64,000 nt of DNA from the NCBI GenBank assembly GCA_947088865.1, contig CAMUHY010000001.1:248001-312000 (forward strand), read 5' to 3'. Of this stretch, positions 47,502 to 57,457 are shown piece after piece. A model generated the notes under the pieces. The model saw only the letters and a list, made by a program, of their open reading frames with translations. It made no database searches and was not told the origin of the DNA. A program made the position numbers and the translations under genes. Positions within the stretch are counted from its first letter, which is position 1; each line of letters opens with the position of its first letter. Source of the DNA: an uncultured Eubacterium sp. (lineage in GTDB: Bacteria > Bacillota > Clostridia > Lachnospirales > Lachnospiraceae).

Positions 47502-49917
47502 TTATTTCTTTTCATTTCTTTTTAATTTTAATCCAGTTACTACAACAACTATTCCTGATATAAAGATAAATGCAAATAACCAGCTAATTGGCGCATCATC
47601 ACCAGTTCCTGGTGTGTCTGTGGCTGCATTATTATCTTTCGTTGTTGGTTGTTGTGTTGATTCTTCCACTGTTGGTTTTTCTTCTGTCATATCTTTATAA
47701 ATAATAGCATACGTTGAAAACATATCGGATTCAAATGTCAGCGTGCTATTTGCCGCATTATACTCTGCATCCAATATAGCAGCCTTGCCATTATGTACAC
47801 AAACCATTTGATATATTCTTGCCTTTGCTGCATCAACTTTAAGTGTTTCTGGCAATGTTACTGTAATTTTAATCTTACCATTCGTTTCCTTAACAGGTGT
47901 TTTTTCTAAATTTCCAACCTGCTTAAATACAGAAATATCTACATACTGACCCACCATCTTATCACTCAGTACATCACCAATTGCCTTTTTATCCTCATCA
48001 TTTACAGTACTGCTTAAATCCGTAACCTCTAGTGAAATCTTAATATCATTACCTGCTGTTATCAATTGTTGTTCATCTGCTGTCCATGATATTTTATCAA
48101 CAAGTTCTTCCTTTGTATTTGATATTGTCATAGCTGGTGCTTTCTCACCCACAACAATATCTACATCAATCTTACCCTCTGTTGTTTCCTCTTCAAAAAC
48201 TGCTTTTACAACAACATCATTTGATGGCATCACAAAACAATTGTCATTGATAGTAACTTCACCAGAAATAACCTGCCATTCTTTGAATTTATATCCCTTA
48301 TTTGGCACGGCTGTAAGTGTAACGGTTGTACCTGCCGCCGCACTATTGATATCAGCACGAGCGATACCATTACCATCATTTTCAACTTGAACATTGTATG
48401 TTGGCACTGGTTCTTTATCTGCTGTTGCAGCAAACTGATATGTTACAGTTAATGTTTTGTCATCATTGAACTTAACACTTGTTGCAGCATTGCCATTTAC
48501 AAATGCTGTACTTGATGCAGTAAATACATAACCTGCCGAAGGTGTCAATGTTATACTTGCTGTATATGCTGTATTATAGTCTGCTGTCTCATCATTTGGT
48601 GTCCATGCAACTACTGATACTGTGCCGATTCCTACTGTGTCAGAAACCGCCGAAGTATCTAGTGCTGTTCCTGCCACTGGCGTATCAATGCCTGTTATTT
48701 CAACATTCTTAATTTCTTTTTTCTCTGTTTCGCCATTTTTTATAGCCTTCACTGCATAAGTTATATTATCTTGTGTTGTTTCAATCCAGATTTCACAGTC
48801 ATTCATGTCTGGCTCAATCGCTAAATCTAAGGCACGTTGAATGGCACTTGCAGACACTGTTTTTTCACTGCTTACAGATTCAGCATAATACCAATCATTT
48901 GTTTTGTCATTTCCCTGAACAATAAAAGTTACAGTTGTATTTGCCGCAGGCTTAACCGTTGCTTCACTTGCTGTATAACTTGCAGCACTTCCACTTAACT
49001 TTGTACTTCCATCTGCTCTCATTATAAATGCATCCTCTGCCTTAATTGTTTCTGAACCAGCAGCCGATGCTGGAACTGCCGATGCAAAAAGAACAGACGA
49101 TAAATTCAAGCTAAAAGCTGGTAAAACATCATGTTTTATAATAACATCCCATTGACCACTCACAACAAAACCTATCTGTGCCATACAGACATCTTTTTGA
49201 CCATTGCTGCGTGTTGAACGAAGCCAAAAACTTAAATTATTGTTAATATATGGTTTATACGTATCAATTTTTAATCCTTTGCCCAAATCTTGTGAAGAAT
49301 TGGAACCAACTGTAATATAGTTATCATTAGCAACACCATATGCAAGATACAGTTTATCTGTTGTGCTGTATGTACTATTATTCTTTCTATCATATGTAAA
49401 TACAGTCGTTTCTTGCATCAAATCCTGTTCTGCTGCTGAAAAATACTTGCTGTCTTTTTCCAAGCCTTGCAATATATCACGGACATTACTAGAACCATAG
49501 TGATTTGGAAAAACAGCCTGAGTTTTTACCCCCCTCATACGTTCCTTCTATTTTTTCATTATAAATAGTACTTGCTATGGTTTGGAACTTTTCTTTTGCA
49601 AGCGGTGTCTCTGCCAGCAGTACAAGTCCTTTATTTGTTTGTGTATCAGGGTCTGCTCCTGCAATATACCAATACTGTGTATTACCAGAACCATCTTGTC
49701 CAAATGCCACCTTTTTTGCTGTCCCACTATACGATGCAGACAGATCAAAATTTGTGTTATCCTTCAATTGCTCTGCTGTGGCATAGGCTGTCACATTTAA
49801 CGTGTTATCATCTTTCGCTTTGGCTTTCATTGAGCCGCTTAACACACTAGAAAATAGACCTATGGCAATACATGCCGTTAAGGTATAAACTATGCCTTTT
49901 TTAGGTTTCATTCTCAT
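47502..49917 (-). CDS. Wall-anchor-like secreted surface protein; frame broken at a G6 tract
   Basis: Start ATG 49917 (AGGAGG six bases upstream). Signal peptide GIVYTLTACIAIGLFSSVLS, then about 130 residues to the G6 tract at 49529-49534, where the frame shifts and soon stops; a tract of five G would join it to the frame that continues to 47502. The rest has a DUF6273-like region (NNLSFWLRSTRSNGQKDV), Ig-like repeats, a bacterial-repeat unit (VTLTAVPNKGYKFKEWQVIS), and an anchor-like C-terminus: a TDTPGTGDDAPISW motif, a hydrophobic helix and the tail KLKRNEKK. This resembles a divergent LPXTG/NPKTG sorting signal. The ligand is unknown. It is first in an operon with the GH3 gene. Confidence 0.78.
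49529..49534 (-). repeat. G6 tract that breaks the surface-protein gene
   Basis: Coding strand TAT GAG GGG GGT AAA AAC leads to a stop about 13 codons later. With five G it reads YEGVKTQAVFPNHYGSSNV and the frame stays open for over 670 codons. Confidence 0.85.
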
Positions 49918-50438
49918 ATAAATCCTCCTATCCATTTTTTAAATAGCCATGAATACATCTTAATACCGTAAGAACTTCTATGATTTTATATATTTTTTTC
50001 AAAATGCTAAATAATCATTACAAATTCAAAATATTTTATTCATGTCTAATTTTTTATAAAATTATTATAAAATATCAATTTAAACTTTTGCAATGTCTTT
50101 TTATAAAACTACTTTTATTTCTCCTTTTTCGACATACCCCCCTATTTTTTATGCAATATGTACATTTATCGCCTTTACTTTTATAAAAAAATTCTACATA
50201 TTTTACATTAACATTTGACAAATAAATATTTACATTCTGCTTCATGCTACTTGCTCGAACCCTCATAGCTGCTATCACAGCTTTTCAGTGGGAGCTTATA
50301 CTCCCACTGAAACAAGCAAGTTCCCCCACTTATGTCTTTGCAACATTGAAGTGGGGGACTTCCTTGATGAGGTTAAATTATATTAAGAATCAAATTTCAA
50401 CATACAATAAAAATAGGAGACTCTGCTAAGTAAAAATT
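49918..50438. other. Gene-free region upstream of the surface-protein operon
   Basis: 521 bp with no credible gene. AT-rich from 49936 to 50130, a third G6 tract (C6 on +) at 50137-50142, then structured repeat copy 3. It presumably contains the operon promoter, but I could not pick a convincing one. Confidence 0.6.
50243..50378 (+). repeat. Structured dispersed repeat, copy 3
   Basis: Lacks the first GGATATTCGC-AATCC segment and begins at CATGCTACTTGCTC. It keeps the GTGGGAGC..TCCCAC hairpin and the CCCCCACTT/AAGTGGGGG hairpin and ends GATGAGGTTAAAT, 61 bp from the stop codon of the lipoprotein gene. Confidence 0.85.
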
Positions 50439-51491
50439 CTACTGAATATAAAATTTTTCATCTGGCATTTTGCCGCCTACTGCCGCTGCATTTTCATTAA
50501 ATAATACCGTAAGATATTTTGATACCTTATTTTTGCACTCTTCTCCTGTAATAAATGTAATATTACAGTAAGGAATTGCTTTTTTTGCCACAGCCGCCTT
50601 AAAAATATCAAATTCTTCTACAAGATTTGCCGCTGCCTCAACATTGGCATTGACATAAGAAACCGACGACTGATACTCTTCCATAAATTTATCAACAGTC
50701 TGCTTATTATTCTCATAGTACTTTGTATTCACTGCAATAACGCCTGTTACAACAGTACTGCCATCTTTTGTAACGGCTTCCCATTCTTTTGTCACATCTA
50801 AGGCAATCCTTATATCGGCGTTATTATTTTGTAGGGTTGTGACATATGGCTGAGGAAGCATAGCCACCGCGCCATTTCCTGCTGCCATCATGGTCTGTGC
50901 AACCTCTGCTGCCTCTGACTTAAACTCTATTACAACATCGTTATCAGGGTCTATTCCTGCACTCTTTAAAAGATGGCGCAATGTATATTCTGGCGTTGTT
51001 CCTTTTCCTGTCGTATAAATCGTTTTTCCTTTTAAATCGGCAACAGATTGAATCGTATTGCCATTTTCAAGAATATATAATACGCCCAACGTATTAATAC
51101 CTAATAATTGAATCTTTCCCTCGCTCTTATTATACAATGTAGCCGCCGCATTGCATGGCAGAGCTGCAAGCTGAATATCTCCCTTAATTAAAAGAGATGT
51201 AAATTCATCGGCTGCGGCTGCAATCGTAAACTCATAATCATTGGCAGCCTGCCCCTCTTTGCTGTCTTTCATCAATTTTACCATACCAATCGCTGTTGGA
51301 CCTTTTAAAGCTGCCACTTTAACATGTTGCGATACATAGTCAAGCGTGGCATTTGTTGTCGCATTGCCCTCTGTTGTAGGCTGATTTGTTGTGCCATCAT
51401 TGTTTGCAGTGCTGTTTGTCTGACATGCTGTTATGGCAAACATGGTTACACAAATCATTGCCATAACGATTCTTTTTATCCATTTTTTCAT
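50439..51491 (-). CDS. ABC transporter substrate-binding lipoprotein (SsuA/THI5-like)
   Basis: 350 residues. Lipoprotein signal MKKWIKRIVMAMICVTMFAI ending at the lipobox Cys (ITACQTNS), a low-complexity Thr/Asn linker, then a periplasmic-binding fold of the NMT1/THI5/SsuA type (VKVAALKGPTAIGMVKLMKD, QLAALPCNAAATLYN, DLKGKTIYTTGKGTTPEYTL). The ligand could be a sulfonate, nitrate-like ion or pyrimidine precursor. No permease or ATPase adjoins it; the fused permease-ATPase at 12.4 kb is the matching type. It follows recJ on the same strand, 28 bp from the recJ stop. Confidence 0.88.
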   Translation of the reverse strand: MKKWIKRIVMAMICVTMFAITACQTNSTANNDGTTNQPTTEGNATTNATLDYVSQHVKVAALKGPTAIGMVKLMKDSKEGQAANDYEFTIAAAADEFTSLLIKGDIQLAALPCNAAATLYNKSEGKIQLLGINTLGVLYILENGNTIQSVADLKGKTIYTTGKGTTPEYTLRHLLKSAGIDPDNDVVIEFKSEAAEVAQTMMAAGNGAVAMLPQPYVTTLQNNNADIRIALDVTKEWEAVTKDGSTVVTGVIAVNTKYYENNKQTVDKFMEEYQSSVSYVNANVEAAANLVEEFDIFKAAVAKKAIPYCNITFITGEECKNKVSKYLTVLFNENAAAVGGKMPDEKFYIQ

Positions 51492-51519
51492 TTTTAATTA
51501 AACCATTCCTTTCTATTTT

Positions 51520-53241
51520 TTATTTAACTTTCACCTTTATTTCTTCAATAACAAATTGGATTTTCTTTCTTCCATTATACTCATTAATGGACGGATAATA
51601 CAATATGGATATTATTTGTCCTTTTATTGGCAAATTTTCTTCACTTATCTTAAACATAATGCCGTCAAACATTCGACCATCGGCATCTTCCAAAACAAAT
51701 TTTGCAACATTCTTGTTTTTCCCAATAATATCCACACTTTTTACAAGAAGATTAGAATCGGCAAATAAAGGCTTTTCATTGCCTGTTCCAAAAGGTTCTA
51801 ATCTTTTAAACTGATTAATCAATTCCATTGTCACATACCATAATGGCATAGCAACATCTACCCAATGAACAGGAATTAAATCATTTTCTGTCAATGTCTG
51901 ATTTTGGTTCAGCATTTTTCTTAAAAGTTCTATATGTTCCTCTGGAAAAGATAAGCCTGCCGCCATTGGATGCCCGCCAAATTTTGTGAGCAGATTTTTA
52001 CATTTATTAATCTCTTCATACATGTTGTACTTTTCGATAGACCTTCCAGAACCTTTTACGCCCTCAACGGACTTTGTTATAACAAAGGTTGGTTTATAGA
52101 AATGTTCTTTTACCCTTCCTGCAATAATCCCCGCAATGCTCTCATGGCATGAAGGCAAATATATCAGCAATACTGTATCATTTTTTAAATCGCTGTTATT
52201 TACCATGTCAATTGCCTTTTGCGTCTCTTCCTCTGTCATCTCTTTTCGTGTTTCATTTAGCATCTTTACATGCTGTGCAAGCTCTTTTGCCTCATTTGTA
52301 TCCTCCGTCATCAATAAACGTATTGCAATATCTGCCTTTTCCAAGCGACCGCTGGCATTTAAACAAGGTCCTAGCACAAAACCAACATGATAAGAAGAAA
52401 TTTCTGATAAATCAATGGCACATATATCTGCCAATGCGCGTATTCCTTTATTTCTTGTATCTTTCATGGTATCTAATCCGAATCGCACAAGAATTCGGTT
52501 CTCGTCAACCAAATCAACCAAATCACATATGGAGGCAATCGCTGCTAATTGTTTATACTCCTCAAGTTCTTTTAATTTCTGCGACCTTCTATACTCATAT
52601 AAAATTTGCATCATCTCATAAGCAATGCCTGCTCCGCACAGCATTTTAAAGGGGTATTCACAAGATTCCTGTTTAGGGTCAACAATGGCATCGGCTTTAG
52701 AATACATATAATGTTTTTCTCCATGATGTTCATCAAAAGGAATTTCATGGTGGTCTGTTACCACTACCGTCATTCCCTTTGACTTTGCATAATTAATCTG
52801 CTCAATCGCAGCAATTCCATTATCGCAAGTAACAATGGTGTCAATACCATCTCGCAGCGCTTTATCAATAATGGCTATATTAATTCCATATCCATCATTT
52901 ACCCGGTCTGGCACACTATAATCAACCATTCCTCCACAAGCTTTAATTGCCTTTACAAGAATAGTTGTAGAACATATCCCATCGACGTCATAATCGCCCA
53001 CTACTCTAATTTTAACGCCATCTTCTATTTTTTTGTCAATAATCTCAACTGCTTTTACCAAATCCTTCATCTGTCTTGGATTGTGAAGGGATTGATACGA
53101 AGCTGAAAAATAGGCGTCCAACTCTTCTTTTGTACATATATTTCTATTCCTTGCTATTCTGGCAATAACTTGGTCTACCCCATATTCTTTGCCAATTTCA
53201 ACAAAATCTGCTTTCTTGCAATACACTCTCCAATTGCTCAT
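51520..53241 (-). CDS. recJ: Single-stranded-DNA exonuclease RecJ
   Basis: 573 residues. DHH-family motifs: VVGDYDVDGICSTTIL (motif I), VTCDNGIAAIEQ, VVVTDHHEIPFDE (DHH) and MLCGAGIAYEMMQ. The C-terminal DHHA1 domain has VKGSGRSIEKYNMYEEI and KFGGHPMAAGLSF, then an OB-fold region. GGAGG precedes the ATG. RecJ degrades DNA 5'-3' in recombination and mismatch repair. The order secDF-recJ is common in Clostridia. Confidence 0.95.
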   Translation of the reverse strand: MSNWRVYCKKADFVEIGKEYGVDQVIARIARNRNICTKEELDAYFSASYQSLHNPRQMKDLVKAVEIIDKKIEDGVKIRVVGDYDVDGICSTTILVKAIKACGGMVDYSVPDRVNDGYGINIAIIDKALRDGIDTIVTCDNGIAAIEQINYAKSKGMTVVVTDHHEIPFDEHHGEKHYMYSKADAIVDPKQESCEYPFKMLCGAGIAYEMMQILYEYRRSQKLKELEEYKQLAAIASICDLVDLVDENRILVRFGLDTMKDTRNKGIRALADICAIDLSEISSYHVGFVLGPCLNASGRLEKADIAIRLLMTEDTNEAKELAQHVKMLNETRKEMTEEETQKAIDMVNNSDLKNDTVLLIYLPSCHESIAGIIAGRVKEHFYKPTFVITKSVEGVKGSGRSIEKYNMYEEINKCKNLLTKFGGHPMAAGLSFPEEHIELLRKMLNQNQTLTENDLIPVHWVDVAMPLWYVTMELINQFKRLEPFGTGNEKPLFADSNLLVKSVDIIGKNKNVAKFVLEDADGRMFDGIMFKISEENLPIKGQIISILYYPSINEYNGRKKIQFVIEEIKVKVK

Positions 53242-53323
53242 ATATAAGCCTCCAACATTTACAAATCATCCTTTGTCAACCAACAATAAATATATTTTAT
53301 AAACTTATTTGACAACAATAAAA

Positions 53324-53412
53324 GCTGCTGCAAAATGAATTTTTATACAAAATATGAAATCCACAAATGGATATGATATCACATCTTATAAAATTGCTCA
53401 TTTTGCAACAGC
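53324..53412 (-). terminator. Long hairpin between secDF and recJ
   Basis: 15-bp arms GCTGCTGCAAAATGA/TCATTTTGCAACAGC (one mismatch) around a 59-nt loop; on the minus strand TTTT follows. Probably terminates secDF or attenuates recJ. Confidence 0.5.
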
Positions 53413-53443
53413 CCCTTAAACCAGAAAATTTTTAATTAACGAA

Positions 53444-55672
53444 CTATACCTGTGAACCGTCTGCATTAACTATTTTCTTTTCCTTTTGTGCTTCTGTCGT
53501 AACGCCCCTTTTCTTTCCGCCAAAAACGTACCACAAAGCACTTGTTATACATACAGATGAATATGCACCTACAACAACACCTACCATAAGCGGAAGAGCA
53601 AATTCTTTAACCGATGCCACACCTAATATAAATAGGGCAAGCAACATAATAAATGTTGTAAGGGATGAATTCATTGTTCTAGTAAATGTATGGTTAATTG
53701 CACTATTTACTAATTCTGTAATATTTGTTTTCTTGTTGGCATCCTTTAACAATTCTCTAATTCTATCAAATATAATAATTGTACTGTTGATTGAATAACC
53801 TACAATTGTCAACATACATGCAATAAATGTCGTACCGACCTGAACTCTTGAAAATGCGTAAAATGCAAGTACAACCAACACATCATGCAGCAGTGCAATA
53901 ACAGCCGCCAAAGCAAATTTAATATCTCTAAATCGGATAAAGATATAAATCAACATACATATTGTAGCAATAATAACGGATATAATCGCACTTTGCTTCA
54001 TTGATGAACTCACAGCAGCGCCAATACTATCCGATTCAACAACGGTACCCTCTTGGATTGGGAACTTTTCGCAAACAGCCTTTTCTGCTGCTTCTCTTTG
54101 TTCAAGATTCAAAACAGGCGTCTTAAAAGTAACCTTTGTTGAATCCTTTACTTTTTGCTGCTGTACTTCGGCTACGCCTGTCGCCTCTTTAATCAGAGGG
54201 ATAATTTCATCCTCAATCTTTTCTTGGCTAAGCTCTTCTTGGAATGTATAAGTAGCTGTTGTACCGCCTACAAATTCAAGACTGTAATTAAATGAATAAC
54301 CACTTGTTGTATTAAATACACCCATTCCTATAAAACCAGCAATAATCACTGCTACGGAAGCTATAAAGAATATATTGCGCTTGCCAAGTATGTCCACTTT
54401 TTTATTGTGAATGGTCTTACCATACCACTTTGCATCTTGTAATCCAAAGTTATAAAACAGTTTCATAATCACTTTTGTTATAACCAATGCTGTAAACATC
54501 GAAACAACAATACCAAGTGCAAGTGTCATTGCAAAGCCCTTTATTGGACCTGTACCAAACATATATAACACAGCAGCAGCTATCAATGTTGTGACATTTC
54601 CATCGACAATTGCTGATGTAGCCTTACTGTAACCAGAAAGAATTGCTCCCTCTACATTTTTGCCGTTTCCAATTTCTTCCCTGATACGTGAGTAGATAAC
54701 AACATTTGCATCCACTGCCATACCAATACCGAGAATAATACCTGCAAGTCCTGGAAGTGTGAGCGTTAAATCATACACGCTTACCAAGAACAGTATAAGC
54801 ACAGAATACAACCAAAGAGCAATTGTTGCAACAACGCCTGGTATTCTGTAAATAACAATCATAAAGATACACAGTGCAGCAAGACCAATAATAGCAGCAA
54901 TCAAACTGGTATTAATGGCATCTTTTCCCAACTGCGCACCGACAATATTGGAACTTACTTCATTCAGAGTAAGCGGAATTGAACCAACTCTTATATAAAC
55001 TGCCAAGTTGTCTGCGGATTCATAGGATTCCATATCTGTAATAGAAGCAACGCCGCCTGAAATAACAGATTTTACTGTTGGCGAACTAACCACTTTATTA
55101 TCATATACAATATAAATTGCACTTCCTAAATTCTGTTGTGTTGCGGTCTCAAATTTTGTAGCGCCTTCCTCTGTAAATGTAAGCTGTACACCATATGGTG
55201 TTGATGATGTTGAGTTATTATCTGTGTAAGCCTGCGCACTCTTGACATCCGAACCTGTAAGAATTGGCGTATATGAATTTCCATTTACCTTAGCCTGATA
55301 TTGTGTATTATCAAGAAATTCAAGGGAACCTGGCGTACCTAATTCTTCTAAGATTGCATTGGCATCGGTTACACCTGGAATTTCAACCGTAATTCTATTG
55401 CTGCCTGCCTCATACACTTGAGATTCTGTACTCTTTCCCTCAATACGCTTTTCCAATTTAGCAATTGTATCTCTTATATCTTGCTGTGTTGGATTGTCTT
55501 CTTGTATCTCATATGTGATACTTACACCGCCAGCTAAATCAAGACCAAGATTGATATTGCTGGCACTACCATATCCATTGCCTAAACCTACTGTCACAGC
55601 TACTGTTATAACTGCAAGCAATGCTACAATAATCAATGAATAGGTAATTATTTTACCTTTTTTGTACTTCAT
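53444..55672 (-). CDS. secDF: Fused SecD-SecF protein translocase subunit
   Basis: 742 residues from the ATG at 55672; an ATG seven codons earlier lacks a ribosome-binding site. The SecD half has LGLDLAGGVSITYEIQEDNP, the P1 head domain, and the conserved LPGLAGIILGIGMAVDANVV helix. The SecF half has YSLEFVGGTTATY, then IACMLTIVGYSINSTIIIFD and NSSLTTFIMLLALFILG. About twelve membrane helices. It uses proton motive force to assist SecA/YEG export, relevant to the many secreted proteins here. It follows scfB. Confidence 0.96.
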   Translation of the reverse strand: MKYKKGKIITYSLIIVALLAVITVAVTVGLGNGYGSASNINLGLDLAGGVSITYEIQEDNPTQQDIRDTIAKLEKRIEGKSTESQVYEAGSNRITVEIPGVTDANAILEELGTPGSLEFLDNTQYQAKVNGNSYTPILTGSDVKSAQAYTDNNSTSSTPYGVQLTFTEEGATKFETATQQNLGSAIYIVYDNKVVSSPTVKSVISGGVASITDMESYESADNLAVYIRVGSIPLTLNEVSSNIVGAQLGKDAINTSLIAAIIGLAALCIFMIVIYRIPGVVATIALWLYSVLILFLVSVYDLTLTLPGLAGIILGIGMAVDANVVIYSRIREEIGNGKNVEGAILSGYSKATSAIVDGNVTTLIAAAVLYMFGTGPIKGFAMTLALGIVVSMFTALVITKVIMKLFYNFGLQDAKWYGKTIHNKKVDILGKRNIFFIASVAVIIAGFIGMGVFNTTSGYSFNYSLEFVGGTTATYTFQEELSQEKIEDEIIPLIKEATGVAEVQQQKVKDSTKVTFKTPVLNLEQREAAEKAVCEKFPIQEGTVVESDSIGAAVSSSMKQSAIISVIIATICMLIYIFIRFRDIKFALAAVIALLHDVLVVLAFYAFSRVQVGTTFIACMLTIVGYSINSTIIIFDRIRELLKDANKKTNITELVNSAINHTFTRTMNSSLTTFIMLLALFILGVASVKEFALPLMVGVVVGAYSSVCITSALWYVFGGKKRGVTTEAQKEKKIVNADGSQV

Positions 55673-55708
55673 TGTAGTAAAAACTCCCTTCATTTTTTGT
55701 TATATAAT

Positions 55709-57070
55709 TCATTTGTTGTTTGCAAGTGCTGCTTTAATCATAATAGCACACTCTACTCTTTTCTTTTGCATAGTACAGCCAATATCATATGTGTCATTAA
55801 TATTGCCGTGAAAGTTGTATGCGTTTGCGGCACATCCGCCGCTGCAATAAAATTTTGCAAAACAATTTTTACATTGTTCTTTTGTATATACATTGCTGTC
55901 TTTAAACATTGTTTGTATATCAGTTCTTGTAATTCCCTCATCGACATTGCCCATCAGAAAATCCTTATTGCCGACAAACTGATGACATGGATAAAAATCA
56001 CCCCAAGGTGTAACTGCCAAATACTCACAGCCAGAACCACAACCTGATAACCTTTTAGCAACACAAGGTCCGCCATCTAAATCTATCATAAAATGAAAGA
56101 AATTAAAACCTTTTCCTTCTTTTTTTCTTTTTGCCAATTCTTTCGCAAGTTTATCATACTGTTCACATATCATTGGCAAATCCTCTTCTTTAATGGCATA
56201 ATCCATTTCCTTTGGTGCTACAACAGGTTCTATGGATATCTGTTCAAACCCCAAATCGGCAAGATGAAGAACATCCTCGCAAAAATCAAGATTATGATGT
56301 GTAAATGTTCCTCTCACATAATAATTATTTTGATTTCTGCTTTCTGCCACCTTTTTAAATTTTGGAACAATAATATCATATGAACTGCCTTGATTATTTC
56401 TTGTAGGACGCATCTTGTCATTGACCTCTTTACGTCCGTCTATGCTAAGAACAATATTGCTCATCTCTTTATTGGCAAATTCTATCATATCATCATCAAG
56501 AAGTATACCATTTGTTGTCAATGTAAATCGAAACTTTTTTTGATTTGCTTCTTCAATGCTTCGTCCATACACTACAATTCTTTTTACCACATCAAAATTC
56601 ATAGTAGGCTCGCCGCCAAAAAAATCAACTTCCAGATTTTTGTTTGCACCAGAATGAGCCACTAAAAAATCAAGTGCTTTTTTGCCAACCTCAAAGCTCA
56701 TAAGCGCTTTGTCGCCATGATACTCCCCTTCGCCTGCAAAGCAATACTTACAGGCAAGATTGCAGTCATGCGCAATATGAAGACATAAAGCCTTAACAAT
56801 AATGGGTCTGTCTTTAAATGAATTTATGTAAGGTTCATATATATCTTTTGTAAATAGCTGACCAGCATCCTTTAACTCCCTAATCTCATAATATGCCTCG
56901 CTAATATCATCTTCGTGATACTTTTCTTCAAGCATATCTAAAATTTCATCAAGTGAATACTGTTCAAACAATGCTATAATATCATACACAAGCTCGTCCA
57001 CTACATGAACAGCCCCGCTGTTTGTATCAAGAACAATATTGTAGCCATTATTTTTAAACTGATGTACCAT
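55709..57070 (-). CDS. scfB: SCIFF peptide radical-SAM maturase
   Basis: 453 residues from the ATG at 57070, which gives the usual N-terminus VHQFKNNGYNIVLDTNSGAV. Radical-SAM cluster motif CNLACKYC (with CLHIAHDCN just before), the FFGGEPTMNFD motif, and a SPASM domain with auxiliary-cluster cysteines in CGSGCEYLAVTPWGDFYPCH and CKNCFAKFYCSGGCA. It forms thioether bonds in the SCIFF peptide encoded just upstream. The chain scfA-scfB-secDF-recJ is conserved in Clostridia. Confidence 0.96.
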   Translation of the reverse strand: MVHQFKNNGYNIVLDTNSGAVHVVDELVYDIIALFEQYSLDEILDMLEEKYHEDDISEAYYEIRELKDAGQLFTKDIYEPYINSFKDRPIIVKALCLHIAHDCNLACKYCFAGEGEYHGDKALMSFEVGKKALDFLVAHSGANKNLEVDFFGGEPTMNFDVVKRIVVYGRSIEEANQKKFRFTLTTNGILLDDDMIEFANKEMSNIVLSIDGRKEVNDKMRPTRNNQGSSYDIIVPKFKKVAESRNQNNYYVRGTFTHHNLDFCEDVLHLADLGFEQISIEPVVAPKEMDYAIKEEDLPMICEQYDKLAKELAKRKKEGKGFNFFHFMIDLDGGPCVAKRLSGCGSGCEYLAVTPWGDFYPCHQFVGNKDFLMGNVDEGITRTDIQTMFKDSNVYTKEQCKNCFAKFYCSGGCAANAYNFHGNINDTYDIGCTMQKKRVECAIMIKAALANNK

Positions 57071-57187
57071 AAATGACCATGCCTTTCTCAACATCTGTGA
57101 AGTGATAGAAGGCTCTTACTGCCTTTAGCTGTCATAAGTCAAATAGACATGCAAGCATGTCCGCTTGGCTCGTTGCTCGCAGGAATA

Positions 57188-57218
57188 AGAGCGTGCCTAT
57201 ACGCTTTAAGCACGCTCT
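57188..57218 (-). terminator. Hairpin between scfA and scfB
   Basis: 9-bp arms AGAGCGTGC/GCACGCTCT with a 13-nt loop; followed on the minus strand by TATTCC rather than a full U-run. It probably reduces read-through so that precursor exceeds maturase. Confidence 0.5.
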
Positions 57219-57245
57219 CACACTCCACCCCATATCTTCATAAAA

Positions 57246-57392
57246 TTATTTATTCTTATTCTCACAGCTCTGATTGCCAACTGTACAAGATGTCTTACAT
57301 GCTGACTGACAAGATGTCTGACACTCGCCACAACCGCCATGCTTCATTGTATCCTTTAATGCACCATTACTGATTGTCTTAATATGTTTCAC
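57246..57392 (-). CDS. scfA: SCIFF ranthipeptide precursor (six cysteines in forty-five)
   Basis: 48 residues from a GTG with GGAGG upstream. N-terminus MKHIKTISNGALKDTM (leader), followed by GGCGECQTSCQSACKTSC and a last Cys in NQSCENK: six cysteines at positions 21, 24, 28, 32, 36 and 43. Both size and Cys pattern match the SCIFF family, nearly universal in Clostridia. The maturase scfB is 175 bp downstream. The Thr/Ser residues between cysteines are candidates for thioether cross-links. Confidence 0.95.
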   Translation of the reverse strand: MKHIKTISNGALKDTMKHGGCGECQTSCQSACKTSCTVGNQSCENKNK

Positions 57393-57457
57393 GACAATTC
57401 CTCCTTTAATAATGATAAAATTTCAAAACTACGTTGCATTATATCATAAGATTTCTA

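Noticed and set aside
50075-50278. 67-codon ORF on the minus strand between the lipoprotein and surface-protein genes
   Set aside because: It overlaps repeat copy 3, has odd composition and no ribosome-binding site.
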